A stretch of 24,006 nucleotides of DNA from positions 1-24,006 of the forward strand of contig CALAQT010000115.1 of assembly GCA_937888775.1 (NCBI GenBank), read 5' to 3'. The DNA comes from an uncultured Actinomycetes bacterium (lineage in GTDB: Bacteria; Actinomycetota; Thermoleophilia; Solirubrobacterales; Solirubrobacteraceae). Shown here piece after piece: positions 8,256 to 14,907 of the stretch. The notes beneath the pieces are model-generated. The model ran no database searches. It was not told the DNA's origin and saw only the letters and a program-made list of their open reading frames with translations. Position numbers and translations under genes: made by a program. The number at the start of each line of letters is the position of its first letter. Position 1 is the stretch's first letter.

Positions 8256-9014
8256 CTAATCAGCGACGTTGCTCGCTTTCTGAAGACGGCGGAACAGAGC
8301 GTTGATCTGAAGCAGGTCTCTCGAGGCCTGGTCGAAGAACACGCGCTCCACGTCGCAGATTGTGAACCCCTGGGCCTCGACATACGCCACGACATCGTGC
8401 CACGCTCCCCCGCCTTGATACAGGCTCACGAAGCTAAGTTCAACCTCACAAGCGACGGATCGACTGAGAACCGATAGACCTCCTCGCAACGCCAATCCCT
8501 CCGCTCCCTGTAGGTCAAGCTTCACGTAGTAAGGCGCCTTCGTCGATAACTCCGCTTCGATCGCATCCAAGGTGGTAATGCCCACTGACTCCCGTGCAAC
8601 GTAACGACTCTGGGCACTGGCCGCAATGTGTCGCTCGTCCATCTCGAGCAGTGAACTGCTCTGGCCGTTTGCAGAGATGTACAGCGTGCCGGGGCCAGCA
8701 ACGTCGGCGACGGCAACCCGCTTGGTGATCCAATCAGCGTCACGTCGCGCTCGCTCCGACAGTTTCTCAAATGCATCGTGGCCAGGTTCAATCGACAGGA
8801 GCGTGCCCGCGTAGCCCTGGCGGCGCACGCGAGCGCCGTACTGGCCAATGTGCGCGCCTACATCCCAGACAGTCGCCACTGCAGCATCCTCGATCAGCCG
8901 GGTTCGGTGCTCGGCGAAGGAACCCGTATACGATCCGACTTCGATTCCAAGCCTGGCTAACGCGGAACGCACCCGGACCTTTGCTGCGTCTGGTAACAGG
9001 TCGCGGAGTGTCAT
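8256..9014 (-). CDS. FkbM-family methyltransferase
   Basis: This 252-residue S-adenosylmethionine-dependent methyltransferase probably O-methylates a sugar in the polysaccharide. The family signature is seen in order: VWDVGAHIGQYG (SAM-binding motif I, about 49-60), LLSIEPGHDAFEKL (motif II acidic strand), a VAVADVAG segment, SSSLLEMDERH, ITTLDAIEAE, and YVKLDLQGAEGLALRG with the conserved KxDxQGxE. The ATG at 9014 has an AAGGGG ribosome binding site. The gene is 140 bp upstream of ugd on the same strand. The acceptor is unknown. Confidence 0.88.
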   Translation of the reverse strand: MTLRDLLPDAAKVRVRSALARLGIEVGSYTGSFAEHRTRLIEDAAVATVWDVGAHIGQYGARVRRQGYAGTLLSIEPGHDAFEKLSERARRDADWITKRVAVADVAGPGTLYISANGQSSSLLEMDERHIAASAQSRYVARESVGITTLDAIEAELSTKAPYYVKLDLQGAEGLALRGGLSVLSRSVACEVELSFVSLYQGGGAWHDVVAYVEAQGFTICDVERVFFDQASRDLLQINALFRRLQKASNVAD

Positions 9015-9153
9015 TCAGGACCCCTTGCTGATCGGCGTTTCTGGGCTAATTGATCGTCGCGAACTGTCTCACCCGCGTTGACAGGTACCGCACTCGCTTG
9101 CGGTCGTGAGTTCGTTCGTAACTTGGACGGGCGAAACTCGCTCCCGCCCAGCC

Positions 9154-10380
9154 CTAGTTCGTCGCGAGCGAACGTTGCCAGCGCCATGGGCCTACCGCAT
9201 CGGCCACCGCACTAATGATTGCAGCAACATCACTCTCGTAGTTATAGGCGAGGACCAGCTCCTCTGAGGCTCTTCCGAAGGCAATCCGTCTCGAAGGATG
9301 GGTCACCAATTCCGTAAGTCTTTCGGACATAGTGGCGGCAGAGTCGAACGGTACAACGTAGCCATTAACACCACTGCGCACAAGATCGGATGCTGACCCA
9401 ACCTTGTCCGAGACCACGATCGGCAGGCCGAAATTCATTGCCTCGTTCACCACCATTCCCCATGTCTCATGCTCCCTAGACATCAGCGCAAAGACGTCAC
9501 TGGCTGCGTACGCGCGTCCTATTTGGCTCTGGTTGAGGAAGCCCGCAAAAACAACATCCGGAATCAGCTCAGCTTCGACCTTTCTTCGCATCGCTTGTTC
9601 GAGCGGGCCCGTACCCACAATCAGCAAACTGCAGCGCGCGCGTGATCGCGTGAGCCGAAAGGCCTCGAGAAGCATCAACGGCTGCTTCTTATCGATCAGG
9701 CGCGAGACGCTCAAGATGACCGGCGCATCCCCTCCAATCCCAAAGTCGGCGCAAAGCCCCTCCTTCTGGCCGCGGAGTAGCTGATGGACCGCGCGGAAAC
9801 CCGCGTTGTCGCAGCTGTAGGGCGTGAAGTACAACTTCTCGTTAGCGAAGCCGTAGTACTCGAACCAGCGCCGGCTCTCGATGCCAACATACAAGCCGCG
9901 CTGTCCAGCAAACAGACTCGCGAAGATGACCTTCTTGATGACTTCCTTCCACGCTTGGCGCGGATGCAATCGCGTCTGGTCCTCACGCAACAGCACGGGA
10001 ACCCGGGCGAGGCGTTGCGATAGTACTCCGAGTAAATGAGTCAGATATGGGTAGCTAAACACCCAAAGCACTTCAGGCCGTAGCTTGCGAAGGATCGACA
10101 CAACATCGATGTCTCTCAAGCTGAAGAAATTCCCGCCGATGGGATTGGCATGCGCTCGTTTCAGAAAGGTATGGTCGTAGCCTGAGAGCAAATCCCCGTC
10201 CCACGCGATCGGCTTTGCGTATCCTGCCTCCGTTGGCCGGAGGCCCCCGCTAGATGCGTACACCACGGTGAAGTCCAGCCTCGGCTCGTTGGCGAGATGT
10301 CTGTACAGCGGTATTTGATATGGGATGGGCGACGCTACCAACAAGACTAGCCGAATCGGCTGTGGTAGCTGGACGGCCAT
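9154..10380 (-). CDS. Glycosyltransferase family 4 (GT-B fold)
   Basis: The protein of about 408 residues begins with a hydrophobic strand and an acceptor loop (LVLLVASPIPYQIPLYRHLA). It continues with DxVxxxxxR-type helices and a TPYSCDN linker. In the donor domain ILSVSRLIDKKQPLMLLEAF is the classic GT4 core, followed by LLIVGTGPLE, YAASDVFALMSREHETWGMVVNEAM (the EX7E region) and GLPIVVSDKVG. It therefore transfers a sugar from a nucleotide donor, probably in the same pathway as ugd and uxs. The start is uncertain. ATG 10380 is preferred over an in-frame GTG at 10401, since neither has a good ribosome binding site. The 139 bp gap downstream contains only a weak GGGCG/CGCCC stem. Confidence 0.9.
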   Translation of the reverse strand: MAVQLPQPIRLVLLVASPIPYQIPLYRHLANEPRLDFTVVYASSGGLRPTEAGYAKPIAWDGDLLSGYDHTFLKRAHANPIGGNFFSLRDIDVVSILRKLRPEVLWVFSYPYLTHLLGVLSQRLARVPVLLREDQTRLHPRQAWKEVIKKVIFASLFAGQRGLYVGIESRRWFEYYGFANEKLYFTPYSCDNAGFRAVHQLLRGQKEGLCADFGIGGDAPVILSVSRLIDKKQPLMLLEAFRLTRSRARCSLLIVGTGPLEQAMRRKVEAELIPDVVFAGFLNQSQIGRAYAASDVFALMSREHETWGMVVNEAMNFGLPIVVSDKVGSASDLVRSGVNGYVVPFDSAATMSERLTELVTHPSRRIAFGRASEELVLAYNYESDVAAIISAVADAVGPWRWQRSLATN

Positions 10381-10401
10381 GCCGGACTCAAACGGTTGCA
10401 C

Positions 10402-11010
10402 TCGGTGAGGTACTCATTTACACAACTAGAAAGAAGGGGCACTCGCAAGAACGTGGATCAGGATAGCGGAACAGCGGAGAAGCATGACGCCGCTGATGAC
10501 TGCGGTCCATCCATTTCGACTGCAGGCGGTATCGGTCTTGTCTGTACGAAGTACGCGGCGAGCAAGCGGCGGTACACCATGGATCGGGCCGTGGCAAATG
10601 GGTGTCGGTCACAAAACCTCGCAAACTCCCCGAGACCGCGGAGTCGGCCGGTCTCTGGCAAGAGGATCGGGGCCGGCGGTCATAAGTAGAACGTCATTGC
10701 GCCGCCCCCGAGTGCGAATTGTATCCGAACTCCGATGGCCATGACAGGGCCAGCTCGACGACTCGGCTCAGCGCCGGTGTGCCGGTCCACCAGAACCTGG
10801 ACCGCATCAGGAGCGGTGACGTACCCTCCGCGCCATATGGTCGCCAAGGGCGCGCGTGCGCGCCTAACAGTACGCCGCCACGGTCGAGCACGAGCAGCCC
10901 CAGCAAAGCCAAGCCCGTCGCCGGGGAAGGCGTTACGGCCGCCCAAGCAAAGAGGCAGCAAAGAGCCGCAGGCATGAGCGTCACGGGTGCCCCTGGGTCG
11001 ATGGGAATGA
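10402..11010. other. Decayed intergenic stretch with small gene remnants
   Basis: I see no intact gene in these 600 bases. A minus-strand frame at 10458-10680 contains LGEFARFCDRHPFATARSMV and YRRLLAAYF. This looks like a genuine C-terminal tail, perhaps of a glycosyltransferase formerly upstream of the GT4 gene, and it is cut by a TGA near 10681. A second minus-strand frame at 10694-10984 begins with a hydrophobic stretch (LPAALCCLFAW-like, then LALLGLLVLDRGG) and could be a fragment of a membrane protein. Neither has a convincing start, so both are listed as possible relics only. Confidence 0.3.
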
Positions 11011-11018
11011 AATAGTTT

Positions 11019-11357
11019 GGTCGCGATCACGATGAAGCGCGGTGTATAGGGGTCGTAGGACGTGCGGGTGAGCTCCCCAAAGGGAGTAGGGAGCAGCACC
11101 GAACGGTCGTTGAAGGCCACTTTCTTGAAGGCCGCCACGTGGTAGACCAGCTGGGTCCCGTCCTGCCGCAGCACGCGGACCTCGTCTCCCAGGTGGAGCC
11201 TGTAGAGGCCCTGGAACATCCCCGGCTGGGCGTGGGCGTAGTAGACGGCATTCCCGGTCGTCCCGGGCTCGGCTGTCCCTGGGTAGTGCGCAGCCAGATT
11301 TATAGGCACGTGCACCCCGTCGCCCTCGACCAGCCCCAGGTTGAAGGCCCATCTCAT
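11019..11357 (-). pseudogene. Sortase-domain relic lacking the catalytic cysteine
   Basis: The translated frame shows a sortase fold core: LVEGDGVHVPINLAAHYPGT, then GNAVYYAHAQPGMFQGLYRL with the catalytic histidine, LGDEVRVLRQDG, and SYDPYTPRFIVIA with the conserved arginine. Sortases of this type carry a TLxTC motif just before TSYDPYTPR. Here the frame reads GELTRTSYDP, so the cysteine and its neighbours are deleted. The N-terminal membrane anchor is also absent, and after FIVIA the frame runs into unrelated residues. It therefore cannot be an active transpeptidase. It lies divergent from the reductase gene at 11399. Confidence 0.7.
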
Positions 11358-11398
11358 TCGCCCCGCCCCGGGGCGGGAGCTGTGCCACCATCCCGCTC

Positions 11399-12412
11399 AT
11401 GCCTGCACACGCCAATCGCGAAATCCACCTCGCCTCCCGCCCCGTCGGCGAACCCATCCCCGCCAACTTCACCCTCGTCGAGAGCACGGTCCCGGCCCCC
11501 GGCGACGGCCAGGTCACCGTCCGCAACACGTTCATGTCCGTCGACCCCTACATGCGCGGCCGCATGAACGCCGGCAAGTCCTACGCCGCGCCGTTCCAGG
11601 TCGGCGAGGTGATGTCGGGCGGCGCCGTCGGCGAGGTGGTCGAGTCCCGCTCCCCCGACCTCAGCCTCGGCGACACCGTCCTCCACTTCAACGGCTGGCG
11701 CGAGTACAGCACCGGCGCGGCCACCGCCTTCCAGCGCATCGACACCAGCCTCGCCCCCGCTCAGGCCTACCTCGGCGTGCTCGGCACCACCGGCCTCACC
11801 GCCTGGATCGGGTTGGTCGACATCGCCTCCCTCAAGAACGGTGACGTCGTGTTCATCTCCGGCGCCGCCGGCGCGGTGGGCAGCGTGGCCGGCCAGATGG
11901 CCAAGCTCCGTGGCGCCTCTCGGGTGATCGGCAGCGCCGGCTCCGACGCCAAGGTGCGCCACCTGCTCGACGACCTCGGCTTCGACGCCGCCTTCAACTA
12001 CCGCAACGGACCCGTCCGCGACCAGCTCCACAAGGCGGCCCCGGACGGCATCGACCTCTACTTCGACAACGTCGGCGGCGACCACCTCGAGGCCGCCATC
12101 GGCGCCATGCGCAGCTTCGGCCGCATCGCGCTCTGCGGCGCCATCTCCCAGTACAACGCCACCTCTCCCCCGCCCGGGCCGCGCAACCTCGGCCTCGCCA
12201 TCGGCCGCCGCCTCACCCTGCGCGGCTTCATCGTCAGCGACCACATGGACCGCTTCGGAGCCTTCGCCGCCGAGGTGGGCCCCTGGCTGGCCGGCGGCCG
12301 GCTGGTGGCACGCGAAACCATCGTCGACGGCATCGAGAACGCGCCGGGGGCCTTCCTGGGCCTGCTCCGCGGCGACAACATCGGCAAGATGCTGGTCCGG
12401 CTCAGCGGCTGA
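11399..12412 (+). CDS. NADP-dependent oxidoreductase, CurA/PTGR type (zinc-free MDR)
   Basis: The 337-residue protein belongs to the medium-chain dehydrogenase/reductase superfamily. It resembles the subgroup that reduces the carbon-carbon double bond of enones, such as curcumin reductase and prostaglandin reductase. Visible marks are MSVDPYMRGRM (46-56), FQVGEVMSGGAVGEVVES (66-83), LGVLGTTGLTAWIGL (125-139), and the NADP loop ISGAAGAVGSVAGQMAK. VGGDHLEAAIGAM and FGRIALCGAISQYN follow. The cysteines and histidines of zinc-dependent members are missing, as expected. It is a single gene. Its stop codon is followed within 3 bases by a stray piece of a toxin-antitoxin gene. The substrate is not known. 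Confidence 0.92.
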   Translation: MPAHANREIHLASRPVGEPIPANFTLVESTVPAPGDGQVTVRNTFMSVDPYMRGRMNAGKSYAAPFQVGEVMSGGAVGEVVESRSPDLSLGDTVLHFNGWREYSTGAATAFQRIDTSLAPAQAYLGVLGTTGLTAWIGLVDIASLKNGDVVFISGAAGAVGSVAGQMAKLRGASRVIGSAGSDAKVRHLLDDLGFDAAFNYRNGPVRDQLHKAAPDGIDLYFDNVGGDHLEAAIGAMRSFGRIALCGAISQYNATSPPPGPRNLGLAIGRRLTLRGFIVSDHMDRFGAFAAEVGPWLAGGRLVARETIVDGIENAPGAFLGLLRGDNIGKMLVRLSG

Positions 12413-12415
12413 GGT

Positions 12416-12451
12416 CAGGCCGGGATCGAGAGCGGCGTCGATGTCGCGGCG
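12416..12451 (-). repeat. 36 bp relic of the Phd antitoxin gene end
   Basis: These 36 bases are identical to 13821-13856 and 17748-17783, which encode the last residues (RRDIDAALDPGL) of the duplicated Phd antitoxin. Here the fragment begins 3 bases after the oxidoreductase stop codon and ends where the next module's promoter region begins. It indicates a third, now deleted, copy of that module or a recombination joint. Confidence 0.85.
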
Positions 12452-12462
12452 TGTGTCCGGAC

Positions 12463-12477
12463 GATTGTCGTACAATC
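12463..12477 (+). promoter_or_regulatory. Inverted repeat and -10 box of the DUF1778/GNAT module
   Basis: GATTGT and ACAATC form a 6 bp inverted repeat with a 3-base spacer. The right arm contains TACAAT, a good -10 hexamer (12471-12476), 8 bases before the ATG at 12485. The overlap of dyad and -10 fits autorepression by the ribbon-helix-helix antitoxin. The spacing suggests a leaderless message. No clear -35 is seen. Confidence 0.55.
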
Positions 12478-12484
12478 ATCGCCC

Positions 12485-12793
12485 ATGGCGACGCAGCCTC
12501 AATCCGCCGAACCGCGCCGGACCCAGCGCCTGGAGGCTCGCGTGACAGCCGAGGAGAAGCGCCTCTTCACGCTGGCGGCCGAGCTGTCGGGGCGGAGCCT
12601 GAGCGACTTCATGGTGGCCACGCTCCGCCACGCCGCGGAGGCGGCAATCCGGGAGCGCCAGACGATGCTGCTCACACCCGCCGACGCGCGCACCTTTGTC
12701 GAGGCACTCATCAACCCGCCGGAGCCGAACGAGGCCCTGCGGCGTGCGGCCGACCGCTACCCCCACGAGAGCCCCGCCGCCGCACCGGCGTGA
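12485..12793 (+). CDS. DUF1778 (TacA-like) ribbon-helix-helix antitoxin
   Basis: The 102-residue protein begins with a short tail, then RLEARVTAEEKRLFTLAAEL and SGRSLSDFMVATLRHAAEAA. This is the DUF1778 ribbon-helix-helix fold that binds the operator DNA. The C-terminal half (about 60-102) is rich in Pro and Ala and would wrap around the toxin. It overlaps the following acetyltransferase by four bases (GTGA), the typical arrangement of TacA-TacT modules. Transcription probably starts at or next to the ATG. Confidence 0.88.
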   Translation: MATQPQSAEPRRTQRLEARVTAEEKRLFTLAAELSGRSLSDFMVATLRHAAEAAIRERQTMLLTPADARTFVEALINPPEPNEALRRAADRYPHESPAAAPA

Positions 12794-13302
12794 GCCTCGG
12801 CGGTCGCCGCGTCGTCGAGATCCTCGGCGGGCACCACGACCGCTCGGGATTCTCGTGCGGGAAGGAGCCCCTCGACCACTACCTCAGGCAGCAGGCCGGC
12901 CAGGACGTCCGGCGTCGTCTCGCGGCCGCGTTTGTCGTCTGCGCTCCCGGGACGGCGGAGGTCGTCGCCTACCACACCCTGTCCGCGCTCTCGATCCCGG
13001 TCGGGGAGGTATCCGCTGAGGTGCGCCGCAGGATCCCGTATCCGGAGGTGCCTGGGGTGCTCGTCGGCCGCCTCGCGGTCGACCAACGCCACGGTCGGCA
13101 AGGCCTGGGCAGTTTTCTCCTCATGGATGCGGCCGCTCGATGTCTCTCCGTCGAGGGCCCAGCCGTGTGGGCCATGGTGGTCGACCCCATCGACGAGGAG
13201 GCCGCCGCGTTCTCTCTGCACTTCGGGTTCGTCCCGTTCGCCGAGCGGTCGGACCGGCTCTTCCTCCCGCTCGCCACCTTCCGCACGGCGCTGCGACGCT
13301 GA
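12790..13302 (+). CDS. GNAT-family toxin (TacT-like), catalytic Tyr replaced
   Basis: In active relatives this acetyltransferase blocks translation by acetylating aminoacyl-tRNA. The 170-residue protein starts at GTG 12790, overlapping the antitoxin stop. It shows FSCGKEPLDHYLRQQAGQD, typical of the TacT N-terminus, and the acetyl-CoA loop RHGRQGLG (about 100-107). It ends with the AAAFxLHFGFVPF motif. TacT toxins have a tyrosine in that motif (AAAFY..FGF) that is needed for catalysis. Here it is Ser142 (TCT in place of TAT), so the toxin may be inactive or weakened. Residues before 12790 in the same frame overlap the antitoxin and are not part of the gene. Confidence 0.88.
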   Translation: MSLGGRRVVEILGGHHDRSGFSCGKEPLDHYLRQQAGQDVRRRLAAAFVVCAPGTAEVVAYHTLSALSIPVGEVSAEVRRRIPYPEVPGVLVGRLAVDQRHGRQGLGSFLLMDAAARCLSVEGPAVWAMVVDPIDEEAAAFSLHFGFVPFAERSDRLFLPLATFRTALRR

Positions 13303-13348
13303 GCCGCTCAGTTGGGCAGCCAGCTGATCTCGTACGCGGCGATCGCGG
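13303..13348 (-). pseudogene. 3'-end fragment of a VapC gene
   Basis: These 46 bases match, with a few changes, the end of the vapC gene at 20774 (ITGDAAIAAYEISVLPN-type tail) and the related fragment at 19061. They begin directly after the GNAT toxin stop codon. The rest of the gene is absent. The following 48 bases (13349-13396) are of unknown origin. Confidence 0.75.
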
Positions 13349-13356
13349 GGATATGG

Positions 13357-13821
13357 CTACGACACCGTGGCCCTCGACGCCTCCGGCGACGTTTGGGCCT
13401 CGGGCGGGGGGACGGGCACCACGTTGAGGTCGTCGATGCCGGCGAAGTCGGCAGGGTTGCATGTGTACAGCGGGAGATCGTTGGCGAGCGACGTGGCGGC
13501 GATCATGGCGTCGTAGGCGCGGGCGGCGGGTTTGCGCCCCGACCGTCGCAGGGAGGCCGCGACGCGGCCGAAGGCGCGCGCCGCGGCACGGTCGAACGGC
13601 AGCGGATCGAAGTCGGACTCGGCCTGCTGAAGATGCGCCTGACGGGCTGATCGCTCCCGGTCGGTGGTGGCGACCAGCGGGCCGACCGACAGCTCCGCGA
13701 GTGTCACCGCCGTGATCAGCGGCTCGGGCGGCAACAGCGACGGATCCGTGAGCTGGCGCATGAGGATCACCGTCGAGGTGTCGAGCACCCCACGGGTGGG
13801 TCGCTCCCCGGGCGACGTCAC
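13357..13821 (-). CDS. vapC: PIN-domain toxin VapC, copy 1 with altered C-terminus
   Basis: The 154-residue PIN ribonuclease would cleave RNA when not neutralised. The acidic active-site set is intact: Asp14 in VLDTSTVI, Glu43 in LAELSVG, Asp104 in AYDAMIAA and Asp125 in CNPADF. It is identical to copy 2 (17326-17748) through residue 138 (NVVPVP). A one-base deletion at the duplication border then shifts the frame, and the usual two last residues (LP) are replaced by 16 new ones up to TAG 13357. The start is GTG 13821, overlapping the antitoxin stop as GTGA. Confidence 0.88.
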   Translation of the reverse strand: MTSPGERPTRGVLDTSTVILMRQLTDPSLLPPEPLITAVTLAELSVGPLVATTDRERSARQAHLQQAESDFDPLPFDRAAARAFGRVAASLRRSGRKPAARAYDAMIAATSLANDLPLYTCNPADFAGIDDLNVVPVPPPEAQTSPEASRATVS

Positions 13822-14054
13822 AGGCCGGGATCGAGAGCGGCGTCGATGTCGCGGCGCAGGGCCAGGTGGTCGAGGGCGGGCAGCCGGTGCCAGCGCTCGA
13901 GCAGAGTGTGGGCCGACGCCACGGGGCGGGGAACCGGCAGGAGCTCTGCGACGGGCACGCCGGCCCGGGTGACCGTGACCGCTTCGCCCCGGGCGACGCG
14001 ATCGATCACGTCGCCTCCGTGGTTGCGAAGTTCACGGATGGTCACCTGTGCCAC
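13818..14054 (-). CDS. Phd/YefM-type antitoxin, copy 1
   Basis: This 78-residue antitoxin has the Phd N-terminal dimer and DNA-binding fold (VTIRELRNHGGDVIDRVARGE, then VTVTRAGVPVAELLPV) and a C-terminal toxin-binding tail ending DIDAALDPGL. The start is GTG 14054. A TCACATGTGA dyad lies 13 bases upstream. The coding sequence is identical to the copy at 17745-17981. Confidence 0.9.
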   Translation of the reverse strand: MAQVTIRELRNHGGDVIDRVARGEAVTVTRAGVPVAELLPVPRPVASAHTLLERWHRLPALDHLALRRDIDAALDPGL

Positions 14055-14066
14055 GCAGCGACTGTA

Positions 14067-14076
14067 TCACATGTGA
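14067..14076. promoter_or_regulatory. Operator-like palindrome of Phd/VapC copy 1
   Basis: TCACATGTGA is a perfect 10 bp palindrome, and on the minus strand it abuts GATACA, a possible -10 box 8-9 bases before the GTG start. It probably binds the antitoxin for autoregulation. It also lies between the module and the divergent gene start at 14135. Confidence 0.55.
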
Positions 14077-14134
14077 GACACGACTCAGGCCACCGCACCC
14101 TTTGACGTACGCCACAGCTACCGTCCTCACGGTT

Positions 14135-14412
14135 GTGACCGAGGATCCACCAGCACCGACTGAGCGGGTGCACTGGCGGAGTGGCTGGTCTGGACCACCC
14201 TGGTGGCCACCTCGGGCGGCGACCTCCATGTGTTCCTCCCTGGTTCCACGGCGCCGATCCACTTCATCGAACGGCCCGAGGACGATCCTCAAGTCAGGCA
14301 GCCCGACATCACCCTGGCCAAGCAGGCACTGGGCTGGGAACCACAGGTCGCTCTGGAACAGGGGCTGACTCTCACCATCTCCTGGTTCGCGTCGCAGCTT
14401 GCAGCCCTTTGA
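14135..14412 (+). pseudogene. Chimeric remnant: hypothetical-gene start joined to uxs tail
   Basis: The first part (14135-14240) is the 5' end of the gene that is intact at 18062-19036, damaged by a 19-base deletion that shifts the frame. From 14203 the native frame is restored ([13 protein letters not shown]) and runs directly into the last 56 codons of UDP-glucuronate decarboxylase ([14 protein letters not shown] onward) to the TGA at 14412. The join at 14240/14242 is in frame, so a 69-residue hybrid could be translated. It lacks all decarboxylase active-site residues. I treat it as a rearrangement product and not a functional gene. Confidence 0.8.
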
Positions 14413-14512
14413 CAACCCGCTTCGCTGGACCCTCGCCGGAGCTGGCCGCGCTGAACGGACACGTGCTCATTACACGGCGCCCGACGCGATATACCTGGCA
14501 ACCAATGGCTGG
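14242..14512. repeat. Inverted copy of 5740-6010
   Basis: The plus strand here matches the minus strand of 6010-5740 over 271 bases with about six differences. It includes the decarboxylase stop codon and 100 bases beyond it. After GGCTGG (14507-14512) it diverges: here it enters glycosyltransferase coding sequence, while the parental copy enters the IS256 border. Confidence 0.92.
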
Positions 14513-14907
14513 CCTTCTCTGTCGCGCTGAGCCCGCGCTATGGCAGGGTTAACGGACAACGGAAGGAGGCTTTCTTTCAAGACATCGACGTGTTTCTGTT
14601 TCCTAGTCGCCGGTACAGGAATGAAGCATATCCGCTTGTAGTGTGGGAAGCCATGTTGCACGGCAAGCCGGTAATCGGATACTGAGTTGGCTGTCTCACC
14701 CAGGTCGCCGTCGGTCCAGGCAGCGTCATCCTTGAACCCAGTGACGAGTTTGTTTCCGCAGTGGTTAGACAATTGCGCCACTGGGCTGAGGTCCCAGGTA
14801 GCTTCCAGCGCGCCTGCGAAGACTCACTCGCTGTCGCACTCGCAGAGCGCGAGGCCGCCTGCGCACACGCGCTCGAAATGGGCACACGACTATTTCGGCA
14901 GGCGTGA
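14513..14907 (+). pseudogene. C-terminal relic of a GT4 glycosyltransferase with in-frame TGA
   Basis: The plus-strand frame reads RKEAFFQDIDVFLFPSRYRN, then EAYPLVVWEAMLHGKPVIGY, the donor-site region of GT4 enzymes. A TGA at 14684-14686 interrupts it. In the same frame it then continues VGCLTQVAVGPGSVILEPSD and on to the natural-looking end LEMGTRLFRQA at TGA 14905. Relatives have one ordinary residue where the TGA stands. The N-terminal domain is missing, replaced by the duplicated decarboxylase segment. The end overlaps the convergent methyltransferase gene by 18 bases. Confidence 0.85.

Larger units (their letters stand above)
13397..14240. repeat. Direct repeat, copy 1 (toxin-antitoxin module and start of next gene)
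   Basis: This block matches 17323-18186. From 13407 to 14240 I see no substitutions, only a 19-base deletion after GGTGCAC near 14172. In the first ten bases there are small indels and changes. Beyond 14240 the copies diverge at once, and copy 1 continues into decarboxylase sequence. Confidence 0.95.

Noticed and set aside
9127..9147. GGGCG/CGCCC hairpin after the second GT4 gene as terminator
   Set aside because: The stem is only 5 bp with an 11-base loop, and there is no T-run on either strand.
11354..12475. Long minus-strand open frame (373 codons) across the oxidoreductase gene
   Set aside because: It is rich in Gly, Ala, Glu and Asp with no family motif, and is the GC-skew shadow of the clear MDR gene on the other strand.
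12451..12789. N-terminal extension of the GNAT toxin frame
   Set aside because: It overlaps the whole DUF1778 antitoxin gene in another frame and is rich in Arg and Pro. The GTG at 12790 gives the normal toxin start.
13349..13405. Beta-propeller-like plus-strand reading (YDTVALDASGDVWASGG)
   Set aside because: It is only about 18 residues in a rearrangement joint, with no start, no repeat units and no continuation.
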